64,000 bases of DNA from Natronorubrum halophilum (GTDB taxonomy: Archaea > Halobacteriota > Halobacteria > Halobacteriales > Natrialbaceae), in assembly GCF_003670115.1 (NCBI RefSeq), contig NZ_QQTY01000004.1:310001-374000 (forward strand), read 5' to 3'. The translations under genes and the position numbers were made by a program. Shown here piece after piece: positions 17,258 through 26,116 of this stretch (within the stretch, counting starts at the first letter, position 1; each line of letters starts with the position of its first letter). Below the pieces are notes generated by a model. The model saw only the letters and a program-made list of their open reading frames with translations, did not search any database and had not been told where the DNA came from.

Positions 17258-17882
17258 ACACTGGTAATCAGTGTTGGTTTTGTTAGCAGTTCTGGCCCGT
17301 TCGACGCGGTTTGTGACATATAACTATTATTATAAGGCGGAAACCGACGAGAGTGGCGTTACTCGTCGTCGCTCACCGCGTCGACGGAGTCGGTTGCGTC
17401 GTCCTCGCTGAAGGTCCGCGATGGCGTGGTAGTCCCTCCTTCGGTGGTCACCGTCCGACGGAAGAGGAGTTTCGCGGCGACCTCTCACGCAACGTTTCGA
17501 TAACCCGTAGACGGGCGTACGACGAACTCGCCGGATTAGATCGAGCGCCGCCGGTTCGTTACAGCGCCGTCGTCGCCGGATCGCTCCGGCGCTAGTCGAG
17601 ACGATCCCGGCTAACGGGGTCCGACGGCGTGCCAGATCGCAGATAAAAAGTACGGCAGGCGGCTGCAGGCACCGCCGCTTCAACGAAACGCGTCCAACAG
17701 GGCCGTGTCGAAACACGACGGATCCGACGCGGGTCCAGTCGTCGCGCTGGTGGAGGCGTCCTCGAACCGCCACGAAGGCAAGAATCGGCGTTACTGGCCC
17801 GTATCGCTACCGGAATCGCGGCTGCCGGTCTGCGGATAGCGGCCGCCGTAACGACCGCCGACGAAGATCTTCACTCTCGAGT
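17258..17882. other. 625-base region with a possible gene remnant
   Basis: An AT-rich stretch near 17318-17337 (ATATAACTATTATTATAAG) adjoins the kinase gene start. On the minus strand, 17359-17484 reads as an open frame ending in an acidic tail (SEDDATDSVDAVSDDE), which looks like the C-terminus of a haloarchaeal protein whose upstream part is missing. Other frames here are Arg-rich and non-coding in composition. Confidence 0.4.
17359..17484 (-). pseudogene. Possible C-terminal remnant of a haloarchaeal protein
   Basis: About 41 codons between stops. The end, KLLFRRTVTTEGGTTTPSR followed by an Asp/Ser-rich tail, has the composition of a genuine haloarchaeal C-terminus (for example a membrane transporter tail). 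No proper start codon precedes it except an internal GTG, and the upstream sequence in all three frames is not protein-like. It is best read as a decayed fragment. Confidence 0.25.
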
Positions 17883-18998
17883 ATGAATACGAGCATCGAA
17901 GTCGAGTACTGGGTGATCGATACCGACGGCGAACTCGCGTCACCGGGCGCGCTCGCCGATATCTCCGAACAGACCGAACGGGAGTTCGTCGAACCGCTGT
18001 TCGAGTTGAAAACACCGCCGTGCGAGACGATGACTGAACTCCGAACGACGTTCGTCGAGCAACTCGACACCGTCCTCTCGCGAGCGGCGGCCGCGGACAA
18101 GCGACTCGTTCCGCTGGGGACGCCGATCAACTGCGATTCGATCGACCGTCGCCCCGACGAACGCGGCCGCATACAGAAGGCGGTGATCGGCGAGCGCTTC
18201 GACTACGCCAAGTACTGCGCCGGGACCCACATCCACATCGAGAAGCGAAATGTTACCGATCAGCTCAACACGCTCATCGCCCTGGACGCCGCGCTCGGAC
18301 TGGTCAACTCCTCGCCGTACTTTCACGGCGAACGAATCGCTAACAGCGCTCGCGCCCACTGTTATCGGAAGGAAAGTTACGATGAGTATCCCAAACACGG
18401 TCAGCTCTGGCACTACGTAGAGACCGTCGGCGAGTGGCGTCGCCGCCTCGAGGATCGCTACGACGAGTTCAAACGAGCCGCACTCGAGGAAGGGATCGAC
18501 GAAAGCGCGGTCGAGGAACACTTCTCACCCGACGACGTGGTCTGGACGCCGGTCCGACTGCGCGATGCGATGCCGACGGTCGAGTGGCGCTCGCCCGATA
18601 CGGCGCTGCCGAGCCAGGTGCTCCGGCTGACCGACGAACTCGAGACGGTGATGGAGCGCCTGCACCACACCAACGTCGAAATCGAGACCGACAGCGATCC
18701 CAGAAACACCGGGCACGTTTCGAGCGACGGGATCGTCCTCCCCGAGTTCGACGTCGCGTGCGACCTCGCCGAAGCGGCGATCTACGACGGTCTCGAGTCG
18801 ACCGACGTCGCGCGCTATCTCGGTCGCATGGGCTTTTCCGTCGAGGAGTACCACCCGCTTTCGACGCGGATCGACGGTCGCCAGTACGTGACGACCAGCG
18901 ATGCGCGAGACGTGCGTCTGGAGTATGCGAGCCGACTCGAGGAGGACGTCGACGAACTCGTCCAGTCGATGAACGCCGACAGCGAGCGGGGTCGTTAG
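17883..18998 (+). CDS. gshA: Glutamate-cysteine ligase family 2 protein (gamma-glutamylcysteine synthetase)
   Basis: 371 residues of the GCS2 family. Motifs include an N-terminal EVEYWVID, EFVEPLFELKTPPCET, and the active-site segment CAGTHIHIEKRN (about residues 113-124), plus TVEWRSPDTALP near residue 235. Haloarchaea use gamma-glutamylcysteine as their main thiol instead of glutathione, and the characterised Halobacterium GshA belongs to this family. The product protects against oxidants and disulfide stress. ATG 17883 gives the standard MxTSIEVEYW start. Paralogues exist in haloarchaea, so substrate identity is likely but not proven. Confidence 0.75.
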   Translation: MNTSIEVEYWVIDTDGELASPGALADISEQTEREFVEPLFELKTPPCETMTELRTTFVEQLDTVLSRAAAADKRLVPLGTPINCDSIDRRPDERGRIQKAVIGERFDYAKYCAGTHIHIEKRNVTDQLNTLIALDAALGLVNSSPYFHGERIANSARAHCYRKESYDEYPKHGQLWHYVETVGEWRRRLEDRYDEFKRAALEEGIDESAVEEHFSPDDVVWTPVRLRDAMPTVEWRSPDTALPSQVLRLTDELETVMERLHHTNVEIETDSDPRNTGHVSSDGIVLPEFDVACDLAEAAIYDGLESTDVARYLGRMGFSVEEYHPLSTRIDGRQYVTTSDARDVRLEYASRLEEDVDELVQSMNADSERGR

Positions 18999-19841
18999 AT
19001 GATGCCGACGATGAACGCCAGTCCCATTCCGATCAGGACGAACGCCGTGATGGTCGGCAAGTAGGGCGTGACTTTCTCGATCCGCTGGCGGTGGTGTTCG
19101 TAGCCCGCGATCAACAGCATGGTCGGTGCGATGATCGCGACGATCACTGCGAGCGAGTAGACGAGCATCAACTCGAGGCAGAGTTCGGTTCCGGCACCGC
19201 TGCAGATCGCCAGGATCTGGATGGGCTCTTCGTGTGCGAAGCCGAGCAAGAGCGCCGTCGTTCCGAGGGCGACCAGCCCGCGCTCGGCGTGTTCCTCGCG
19301 TAGATGCTGGTGGCCGCCGCCCGGGAGCACCCCGCGGACGCGCTCGAGGATGCTGCGGTCGCCGTCGGCGTGGTGGCTGTCGATGTCGCGACCGTGATGG
19401 TCGTCTTCGTGATGACTATCGCCGTCGTGGGTGTGGTGATCGTGGGCGTCGTGGCCGTGAGCGTGGTGATTTCGGTGGGGGGTGTTCCTCGGTCCCGCCA
19501 TCGGTGTGGTGGCCGTGCCCGTCCCCGCGGTCGTCCAGACCGCCGTGGCCGCCGTGGCGGTACTCCTGAACGCCGAGCAGGATCAACAGGGTGCCGGCGA
19601 CGTAGCCGAGCCACGGATCCTCGGCGAAATCGGCGAACGTGCTGAACCAGAAGTACGCGAGAACGAGGACGACGCTGCTCACGAGATGGCCAACCCCGAG
19701 GATCAACGCCGCGAGGAAGCCGTACAGCCAGCGTCGGCGTCGGTTGAGCGCGTACGTCGCTGCGATCGGCCAACCGTGGTCCGGCAACACGCCGTGGACG
19801 AAGCCGATCGCGATGACGCCGAAGACAACACCGAGTTCCAT
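18995..19841 (-). pseudogene. NicO/RcnA-type nickel-cobalt transporter, split by a one-base frameshift
   Basis: The 847-base region reads as two overlapping frames that join into one protein of about 281 residues if one base is removed. The N-half (from ATG 19841) has the family signature HX4DH (HGVLPDHGWP) and three membrane helices. It runs into a His-rich loop, where it goes out of frame at a run of six C on the coding strand (19477-19482 on the plus strand). The other frame continues the His-rich loop (HAHGHDAHDHHTHDG...) and the last three helices. Five C would restore the frame. This may be a sequencing error, a true mutation, or phase variation. The intact protein would move Ni2+/Co2+ across the membrane. 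Confidence 0.75.
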
Positions 19842-19977
19842 ACCGAAATCGCATCGTTGGCGGGGTTTACAGGTTGTTATGACCCCGTTCGGGGAATCGT
19901 AATACGGGTGCTAAGCATTACTAATATTTCGACAGGTGATAGTAAATGAAGCGATCGGAAGGAGACAGGTTGTGAAG

Positions 19978-20547
19978 TTAGTTACCGTTGTCGTACTCGT
20001 ATTCTTCCTCGGGATCGTCGACACCTTCGGTTCGGGAACCAACCCACGCACCGAGCGAGAGTCCGTAAACGAGGTGTCCGGCGTGGAACAGCGCGAGTTC
20101 GTCGGTGTCCAGACGAATGTCGAGTACTTCTTTCAGCATGATCTGCGAGCCGAACGCGGAGAGGGCCATCCCGTAGATCGATCCCCAGACGATCCCGCGT
20201 TGTTCGGGTTCGATCGATCGTTCCGCATCCTGCAGCGCGAACAGCGCCCCGAAGATCGCACCCGCCTGAATTCCGTAAACGAAGTGTAAGAGAAGCCCGG
20301 CGACCGGATGGTCCTCCGGATCGCCGCCGGAGACGTACTGCGAGTAGAAGTTCGCCGACGGCGGCAGCGACCGCAGAATCGGCAGCCGGAACGCCGTCAT
20401 GATGATCGTCGCAACGAATCCCGCCTGCAATCCGCGGATCGCCGCGTAGGCGGCGTGCTCCGCCCGTGACTGCTCGGCCATCGCTCTGGGGCCCTCTTTG
20501 GATTCGCTTGTCGACCGCAGCCGTCGTAATCGGTTGGATAGCGACAT
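19978..20547 (-). CDS. Conserved haloarchaeal membrane protein
   Basis: 189 residues. After a basic, Ser/Arg-rich start there are about four hydrophobic segments (GLQAGFVATIIMTAFRLPIL, LLHFVYGIQAGAIFGALFAL, IVWGSIYGMALSAFGSQIML, HAGHLVYGLSLGAWVG) and an acidic C-terminus (DDPEEEYEYDNGN). The order and the Gly-rich helices with HxxYG motifs resemble the DUF6789/YqhR-like membrane family, which has no known function. An internal Met23 (20481) could be the real start, which would remove the odd N-terminus. Confidence 0.65.
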   Translation of the reverse strand: MSLSNRLRRLRSTSESKEGPRAMAEQSRAEHAAYAAIRGLQAGFVATIIMTAFRLPILRSLPPSANFYSQYVSGGDPEDHPVAGLLLHFVYGIQAGAIFGALFALQDAERSIEPEQRGIVWGSIYGMALSAFGSQIMLKEVLDIRLDTDELALFHAGHLVYGLSLGAWVGSRTEGVDDPEEEYEYDNGN

Positions 20548-20797
20548 GGTGTTCTCGGACCGTGTTCTACCACGAACGGAGACTTAACAGTCCGGCGTGC
20601 AGTGGACGGGTCGCTCGAGGCGATTCGATCGATACGTGTGTATCGTCCGAACTGTACAGCTATCGTACTACTGCGCTCGCTCTCGGCGGCCGCCGTCCGC
20701 AGCCGCTGCCGTAGTGCGGACGACGGTCCGCAGCGGGAATATCGCGCCAATCCGGACGTTCGACAGAGTATTAGTGCCCCCTCGAGCAACACGACAT

Positions 20798-21790
20798 ATG
20801 AATTTCGGCGTCCTCAGTACGGCGGGTATCGCGCGGAAGGCGTTTCTCCCGGCCGTCGAAGCCACCGACCACACCGTGACCGCCGTCGCCTCCCGCGACC
20901 TCGAGTCGGCGCGGGCGCTCGCAAACGAGTTCGCGATCGACGGCCGCTACGAGGGGTACGCGGACCTGATCGAGCGCGCGGACGTCGACGCGCTGTACAT
21001 CCCGCTTCCCAACGCTCTGCACGCCGAGTGGACGAAGCGGGCGGCCGACGCCGGCGTCGACGTGCTCTGTGAGAAACCGCTGGCGGTCGACGCCGACGAG
21101 GCGCGCGACGTCGTCGACTACTGCGCCGACCGCGATGTGACGCTCATGGAAGCGTTCATGTACCGGTACCATCCGCGAACCGAACGGGCCATCGAACTGG
21201 CCCGCGAGGAACTCGAGGACATCCGCTCCGTGACGAGCGCGTTCAAGTTCCCGCTGTTCGGTCGGCCGGACGACATCCGACTGTCCGAAGAACTCGTCGG
21301 CGGCAGCCTGATGGACGTCGGCTGTTATCCCGTCTCCCTCGTCCGGCAGTTCCTCGGCGAACCCGAACGGGCCTACGCGAACGCGGACGATTCGCGGGGA
21401 TCGGGCGTCGATACGGAACTGGCGGGGATTCTGGAGTACGACAATGGGGCGTCCGCGCGCGTCGCCTCCGGCTTCGACACGCAGGAGATCCAGCGCTACC
21501 GCGTGGAGGCCCGAAACGGCTGGCTCGAGGTCGAAAACGCCTTCAACCCGCCGGCGGACGAGCCACTGACGCTCGAGTATCGAATCGACGGTCGACGCGG
21601 CGTCGAGACGTTCGACCCGGTCGATCAGTACCGACTCGAGGTCGAGGCGTTCGTCTCGAGCGTCGAGAGCGGGCGTCGGCCGCGGACGGACGGCGACGAA
21701 GCGATCGCGAATATGCGGGTTATCGACGCGATAGCCGAGAGCGCCGAGTCCGAGCAAGCGGTCGAGGTCGAGGGGTATAGTGGCCACTGA
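20798..21790 (+). CDS. Gfo/Idh/MocA family NAD(P)-dependent oxidoreductase
   Basis: 330 residues. The N-terminal Rossmann fold begins at once (NFGVLSTAGIARKAFLPAV), with VTAVASRD ending the second strand. The family motif is CEKPLAVDADEA (about residues 90-101), and the catalytic region is EAFMYRYHPRT (about 119-129). Related enzymes oxidise or reduce sugars, inositols or D-xylose (the haloarchaeal and eukaryotic D-xylose/1,5-anhydro type has the same EAFMYRxHP motif). The substrate here is unresolved. ATG 20798 is chosen because the upstream extension is Arg-rich and non-conserved. Confidence 0.88.
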   Translation: MNFGVLSTAGIARKAFLPAVEATDHTVTAVASRDLESARALANEFAIDGRYEGYADLIERADVDALYIPLPNALHAEWTKRAADAGVDVLCEKPLAVDADEARDVVDYCADRDVTLMEAFMYRYHPRTERAIELAREELEDIRSVTSAFKFPLFGRPDDIRLSEELVGGSLMDVGCYPVSLVRQFLGEPERAYANADDSRGSGVDTELAGILEYDNGASARVASGFDTQEIQRYRVEARNGWLEVENAFNPPADEPLTLEYRIDGRRGVETFDPVDQYRLEVEAFVSSVESGRRPRTDGDEAIANMRVIDAIAESAESEQAVEVEGYSGH

Positions 21791-22043
21791 ACGTCAAAGC
21801 ACACCCGACCGCTCGACGTGTTGCCGCCAAGGTCGTGCTCCGGGCCAGCGGAAACAGCGTGTACGCCAAGCGAGCGTCGGGCGTCCCGACGGCGGCCCGT
21901 AAAGCGGTCGAGGCGACCTCGAGGACTCGAGCGGACGCCCACAGCGCCGGACTGGGGCCGCGAGTGAACGGACCGAAACCGGTGTCGCCGAGGTGCGCCG
22001 CGACGACAACGCGCTTTTGCCCGTTCGGTGCGAACGACGGGTC

Positions 22044-22970
22044 ATGACTACGGTCGAGACGAAACTCGAGGCTGCCCGCGAGGACCTCGCGGGACGCGAC
22101 GGAGTGCTCGTGGCCTTCTCCGGCGGGGTCGACTCGAGCGTCGTGGCCGCGCTCGCCCACGACGCCCTCGGGGCGGACGCGGTCGCTTGCACCGCAAAGA
22201 GCGAGACCTTACCCGAAGCCGAACTCGAGGAGGCGAGACGGGTCGCCGAGGAGATCGGAATTCGCCACGAAATCGTCTCCTTCTCCGAACTCGAGAGCGA
22301 CGACTTCGTCGAGAACGACGACGATCGCTGCTATCACTGCCGGACGATGCGACTCGGCGAGATGCTCGAAACGGCCCGCGAGTTCGGGATCGAAACGGTC
22401 TGTGACGGCACCAACGCGGACGATCCGGGGGCGGGCCATCGCCCCGGCCTGCAGGCGGTCGACGAACTCGAGGTTCACTCGCCGCTGCTAGCCCACGACG
22501 TCTCGAAGGCGGAGGTCCGCGAGATCGCCGACTCCTACGGTCTCTCGGTGGCGGACAAACCGTCGATGGCGTGTCTGTCCTCGCGCATTCCGACGGGTCT
22601 CGAAGTCACCGAGGACCGACTGACCAGGGTCGAACGAGCCGAGGCGCTGCTCCGACAGTGGGGTTTCGAGCAGTTTCGCGTCCGCGATCACGACGGTCTC
22701 GCGCGTATCGAGGTCGCACCCGACGAACTCGAGCGGACGCTGCAACTCGAGTTCGTCGAGACGGTTCGAGCGGAACTCGCGGAACTGGGCTTCGATCACG
22801 TGACGCTGGACTTACACGGCTACCGGACCGGAAGCGTGAGCCCGGAGGGAACGACCGCTGACGAGGGCGAAAACGAGCAGGCGGACGCGATCGAACGCAA
22901 GACCGAGACCGCGAGCGACGACCCGCTCGTCGAGGACGTCTTCGCCGCCGAGTCACGGACCGACGACTGA
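22044..22970 (+). CDS. larE: LarE-like ATP-dependent sacrificial sulfur transferase (PP-loop family)
   Basis: 308 residues. The PP-loop VAFSGGVDSSV (about residues 23-33) binds ATP and adenylates a carboxylate. CYHCRTM (about 94-100), CDGTNADD and MACLSSRIPTG (about 176-186) are typical of LarE; the family's sacrificial cysteine is in the CLSSR region by analogy. In Lactobacillus, LarE donates sulfur from its own Cys to build the nickel-pincer cofactor of lactate racemase. No larB or larC neighbours are seen, so another sulfur-transfer role is possible. The acidic C-terminal tail of about 40 residues is a halophile feature. Confidence 0.8.
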   Translation: MTTVETKLEAAREDLAGRDGVLVAFSGGVDSSVVAALAHDALGADAVACTAKSETLPEAELEEARRVAEEIGIRHEIVSFSELESDDFVENDDDRCYHCRTMRLGEMLETAREFGIETVCDGTNADDPGAGHRPGLQAVDELEVHSPLLAHDVSKAEVREIADSYGLSVADKPSMACLSSRIPTGLEVTEDRLTRVERAEALLRQWGFEQFRVRDHDGLARIEVAPDELERTLQLEFVETVRAELAELGFDHVTLDLHGYRTGSVSPEGTTADEGENEQADAIERKTETASDDPLVEDVFAAESRTDD

Positions 22971-23223
22971 TCGGCCGACCGAGTCGAGAGGGAGCCATAG
23001 TTTACTGGAAACTTGTCAGGAGGTACCGCTCTCGAGTTCGATTTTAATCCGAACACGCGGTCGAAGTTCGATAGTGTCCGTATTGAGTGAATCTTAGACG
23101 ACGTTTTTCCAAAATATAACCATATTTCCCGCAGAGAATCATCCATTGATGGAGTTTCTGAACTAACGTCCGGTAATATTGCTCTTTTCGATACGGACGT
23201 AGCGGTTGGGTTGGTACCATTGG

Positions 23224-23583
23224 ATGATGGACGCCGACGTGCCGCCCGAGTGGAGTACGGAAGAGTGTCGGACCTACACCCCGGCTGACACCGACCGGGA
23301 AATGCAGTATCGGACGTATCGTCACGAATCAGGTGACTTGCGGTTGAAGGTCGCGCCGGCGTCGCTCGACGGCGAGGACCACCCCGGATATGCGCTGACT
23401 GCGACGACCTATCCCGGGCTCGACCTCTCCGAGACGCTCCGCGTCAGAACCGTGCTCACCTTCAAGCGCTGCGACCGAATCGCCGACCAGTTCATGGATC
23501 TCTTCTCGGCCAGCTACGACGGTCCCGGCTCGCTCGAGGACGCCCTCGAGTACGCCTATCAGCGGACTCGAGAGCATCGGTAA
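23224..23583 (+). CDS. Conserved haloarchaeal hypothetical protein
   Basis: 119 residues from ATG 23224 (ATG 23227 equally possible; an upstream TTG is less likely). It has a beta-rich look (GDLRLKVAP, GYALTATTYPG, VRTVLTFKRC) and a C-terminal helix (SLEDALEYAYQRTREH). No metal site or known motif. The codon pattern and acidic composition are those of a real gene. The 250 bases upstream are unusually AT-rich (TTTTTCCAAAATATAACCATATTT). Confidence 0.6.
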   Translation: MMDADVPPEWSTEECRTYTPADTDREMQYRTYRHESGDLRLKVAPASLDGEDHPGYALTATTYPGLDLSETLRVRTVLTFKRCDRIADQFMDLFSASYDGPGSLEDALEYAYQRTREHR

Positions 23584-23763
23584 CGACGGTCGTTCCCCTC
23601 TCGAGGAGCCGCTCGATCCAGTACGACGGTTCCGTTGGATCGCTACCGACCGAATTCGTCGGTCAGGGCCGACCGGGTTCCGTCACACCGATTCACACGT
23701 TCCCGTGCGAACGTTTCCCTATAACGATTGTTGCTTTTCGATTTCGAAACTATATTTGCGAGA

Positions 23764-23770
23764 ATATAAA
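23764..23770 (+). promoter_or_regulatory. TATA box for the 45-residue protein gene
   Basis: ATATAAA centred at 23767, 28 bases before ATG 23795, predicting a leaderless mRNA. This supports reading the short frame downstream as a gene. Confidence 0.5.
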
Positions 23771-23794
23771 TGTCGCGGATTCAAAGATCGGAGT

Positions 23795-23932
23795 ATGACA
23801 GCGATAGAGCCGACCGACCCAACCGAACTCGAATCGACCGACCAGTCCGACGTTCCCGTCTACATGCCCGGAACCCCGACGCTCGGGTTTACGAATTTCC
23901 TCGAGCGACTCGCCGACGTCCTGCGCCGGTAA
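23795..23932 (+). CDS. Small 45-residue haloarchaeal protein
   Basis: The frame starts with an acidic Thr/Pro/Glu-rich part (TAIEPTDPTELESTDQSD) and ends with an amphipathic helix (GFTNFLERLADVLRR). It has no Cys and no membrane segment. A well-placed TATA box supports expression. No family is recognised. It lies tail-to-tail with nirA, 75 bases from the nirA stop. Confidence 0.45.
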   Translation: MTAIEPTDPTELESTDQSDVPVYMPGTPTLGFTNFLERLADVLRR

Positions 23933-24006
23933 TTCGTCGATCGCGGTCGACAAACGCCATCAGCGCCAGCACCGTCTAACGGGCGGCGAAACGGTCTCGG
24001 GCCGGA

Positions 24007-25779
24007 TTAGTCGTCCGAGGGGGCGACGGATTCCTCGTTCGCCGCAGCCGCCGCGGATTCGCTCTCGGCGAAGGGGTACCACGACTGCTTGGCGTCGTCC
24101 ATGTACGGCGCTTCGAAGTCCGTTTCCTCGGGTTCGCAGAACTCGACGAGCTGTTCGGTTCCGACCGCCTCGACCCACTGGCGGAACGTCTGCCCCTCCT
24201 CGCGGTGGGCCGCAAAGGCCTCGAGCAGGTTCCGAATCGCACCGGGGGCTTCGTCCGCGGGGACGCGCTGTTGGATCCACTCGACGAACGACGGGTTCTC
24301 GCCGACGCCGCCGCCGACGCCGATATCGAAGGCCTCGACCATCTCGCCGTCCTTCCGGGCGCGCATACCCTGTAAGCCGATGTCGGCGGTCATCGCCTGC
24401 CCGCAGTCGGCCGTACAGCCCGAGTAGTGCATCTTGATCTTGCCGACGTCGTCGGGCAGGTCGACGTTCTCGTTGAACCAGCGCAGCATCCGAGCCATCC
24501 GGCCTTTCGTCTCGGTGAGCGCGATCGAGCAGAACTCCGTTCCCGTACAGGCCATCGCACCGCGCTCGAACGGGCTGGGCTCTGGCGGATACGCGGAAAG
24601 GAGCGGTTCCGCGAGCAGGTCCTCGAGGTCGTCGTCGTGGACGTCGACGATGACCGGATTCTGACGGCGAGTAAGTCGAAGTTCTCCGGAGCCGTACTCG
24701 TCGGCCAGATCGGCGAGTCCGATCGCGTCTTCGGCGGGGAGGCGTCCGACCGGCACGCTCAGCCCGACGTAGTTGAGCCCGTCCTGTTTCTGGTCGTAGA
24801 CGCCGACGTGATCGTGTTTGCCCTCGTCGGTGGGGCGGCCGGCGTTGTACGTGTATTCGTCGCGGAAGTCCTCGCCCGCAGTGTGCATTTCGAAGTCGAC
24901 GTACTCCTCCTGCATCGTCTCGCGGATCTTCTCCATTCCCCAGTCGTCGGCGAAGAAGCGGGCTCGGTTCTTCGAACGGTTCGTTCGGCCGCCCTCGTCG
25001 TGGTAGAGTTGGACGAACGCGCGGCCGACCTCGTAGGCGTTCTCGGGACGGACGAAGATATCCAGCGGTGTGGCGGCGCGGGGCTGGCGACCGCCCATAC
25101 CACCGCCGACGCGCACGTTGAAGCCCTTGACCGTCTCGCCGCCGATCTCTTTGCGAGCCGGCTCGAACCCAATATCGTTGAGCGAGTCCTGCGCGCAGCC
25201 GGACGTCGACCCGGTCACGCTGATGTTGAACTTTCGGGGCATGTTCGCGAGCGCGTCGTCGCCGCGAAGCTCCTCCTCGAAGCGCTCGAGCAGCGGCCCG
25301 GACTCGACGTACTCCTCGACTTTCCCGTGGAGCGCCGACCCCGAGATGTTTCGCATCGTATCGCCGCCCGACGAGCGCGAGTGGACGCCCTTCGACTCGA
25401 GTTTCTCCCAGATTTCGGGGACGTCCTCGAGTTTGAGCCAGTGGAGTTGGACGGATTGGCGAGTCGTGAGGTCGATCCAGCCGTTGCCGAACTCGGGGTT
25501 CTCGACGGGCCCCGTGGCGTACTCGCGAGCGACCTCGCCGATGACGCGCAATTGGCCCGGGTCGAGGATGCCGCTGGCGTTGGTCAGGCGCATCATGAAG
25601 TACGACTCCTGTCCGCTGCGCTGGTGGAACAGCCCCCAGAACTTGAACCGAGTGAACCAGGTGTCGCGTTCGTCCTCGGGAATCGCCTCGTAGCCGCCGT
25701 TCTCGGCGAACTCGAGGATGTGTTCGTGGACCTCGTCGCCGTAGCAGTCTTCCTTCTGGTCTTCTTTCTTGTGCACCAT
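24007..25779 (-). CDS. nirA: Ferredoxin-dependent assimilatory nitrite reductase
   Basis: 590 residues of the siroheme/[4Fe-4S] nitrite/sulfite reductase family, with two repeated halves. The cofactor cysteines are seen in CTGTEFC and YSGCTADCG near residues 410-460, and the first half has ISVTGSTSGCAQ. It reduces nitrite to ammonium with six electrons from ferredoxin. The order nasA, transporter, nirA matches the haloarchaeal nas cluster (nasABCD of Haloferax mediterranei, where nasD is this enzyme). ATG 25779 (MVHKKEDQKED) fits relatives. A 337-base gap with its own AT-rich promoter-like region separates it from the transporter. The C-terminus is Ala/Glu-rich. Confidence 0.92.
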   Translation of the reverse strand: MVHKKEDQKEDCYGDEVHEHILEFAENGGYEAIPEDERDTWFTRFKFWGLFHQRSGQESYFMMRLTNASGILDPGQLRVIGEVAREYATGPVENPEFGNGWIDLTTRQSVQLHWLKLEDVPEIWEKLESKGVHSRSSGGDTMRNISGSALHGKVEEYVESGPLLERFEEELRGDDALANMPRKFNISVTGSTSGCAQDSLNDIGFEPARKEIGGETVKGFNVRVGGGMGGRQPRAATPLDIFVRPENAYEVGRAFVQLYHDEGGRTNRSKNRARFFADDWGMEKIRETMQEEYVDFEMHTAGEDFRDEYTYNAGRPTDEGKHDHVGVYDQKQDGLNYVGLSVPVGRLPAEDAIGLADLADEYGSGELRLTRRQNPVIVDVHDDDLEDLLAEPLLSAYPPEPSPFERGAMACTGTEFCSIALTETKGRMARMLRWFNENVDLPDDVGKIKMHYSGCTADCGQAMTADIGLQGMRARKDGEMVEAFDIGVGGGVGENPSFVEWIQQRVPADEAPGAIRNLLEAFAAHREEGQTFRQWVEAVGTEQLVEFCEPEETDFEAPYMDDAKQSWYPFAESESAAAAANEESVAPSDD

Positions 25780-26116
25780 CAGGCGACCACCTCGACCGAA
25801 CGATCGCAACCGAAGTTGTGGAATTCCTCTCCAAACATGACGTAATTCACGGTTCTACATCACGAGTCTAAATCACATAACACTAATCGTTGACAAATAG
25901 TTAATTTACGGGTGCGCTCGGCGGCAGACGTAGTATCTCCAATGGGATATGGTCAGTACTAGGACGTATGTCCGACGCGAGCCGCCGAACAATTGGGTGA
26001 ATTCAAACGGTACAGAGTCGGAATCGCTGCGGGTTCGACCCGCCCGTCGATGAAGCGAGACGGGAAGCTACGGAGCGGGATTTCGTTACGCGCTCGAGCG
26101 GAAGCAACGGGTGAGA
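25780..26116 (-). promoter_or_regulatory. nirA upstream region
   Basis: 337 bases between the nirA start and the end of the transporter gene. The part next to nirA (25840-25910) is AT-rich and contains possible TATA elements on the minus strand (TTATGTGATTTAG, and GTAAATTAACTATTTG upstream of it), so nirA probably has its own promoter as well as read-through. The rest is GC-rich without a gene. Confidence 0.4.

Noticed and set aside
17330-17773. 147-residue minus-strand frame in the gap before gshA
   Set aside because: Arg-rich composition unlike haloarchaeal proteins, no motif; the more acidic frame beside it is the better reading.
23044-23325. 93-residue minus-strand frame (ending in TQYGHYRTSTACSD) upstream of the 23224 gene
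   Set aside because: It overlaps the promoter region of a better gene in AT-rich DNA; the composition is not acidic and no transposase motif is seen, so an IS remnant cannot be claimed.
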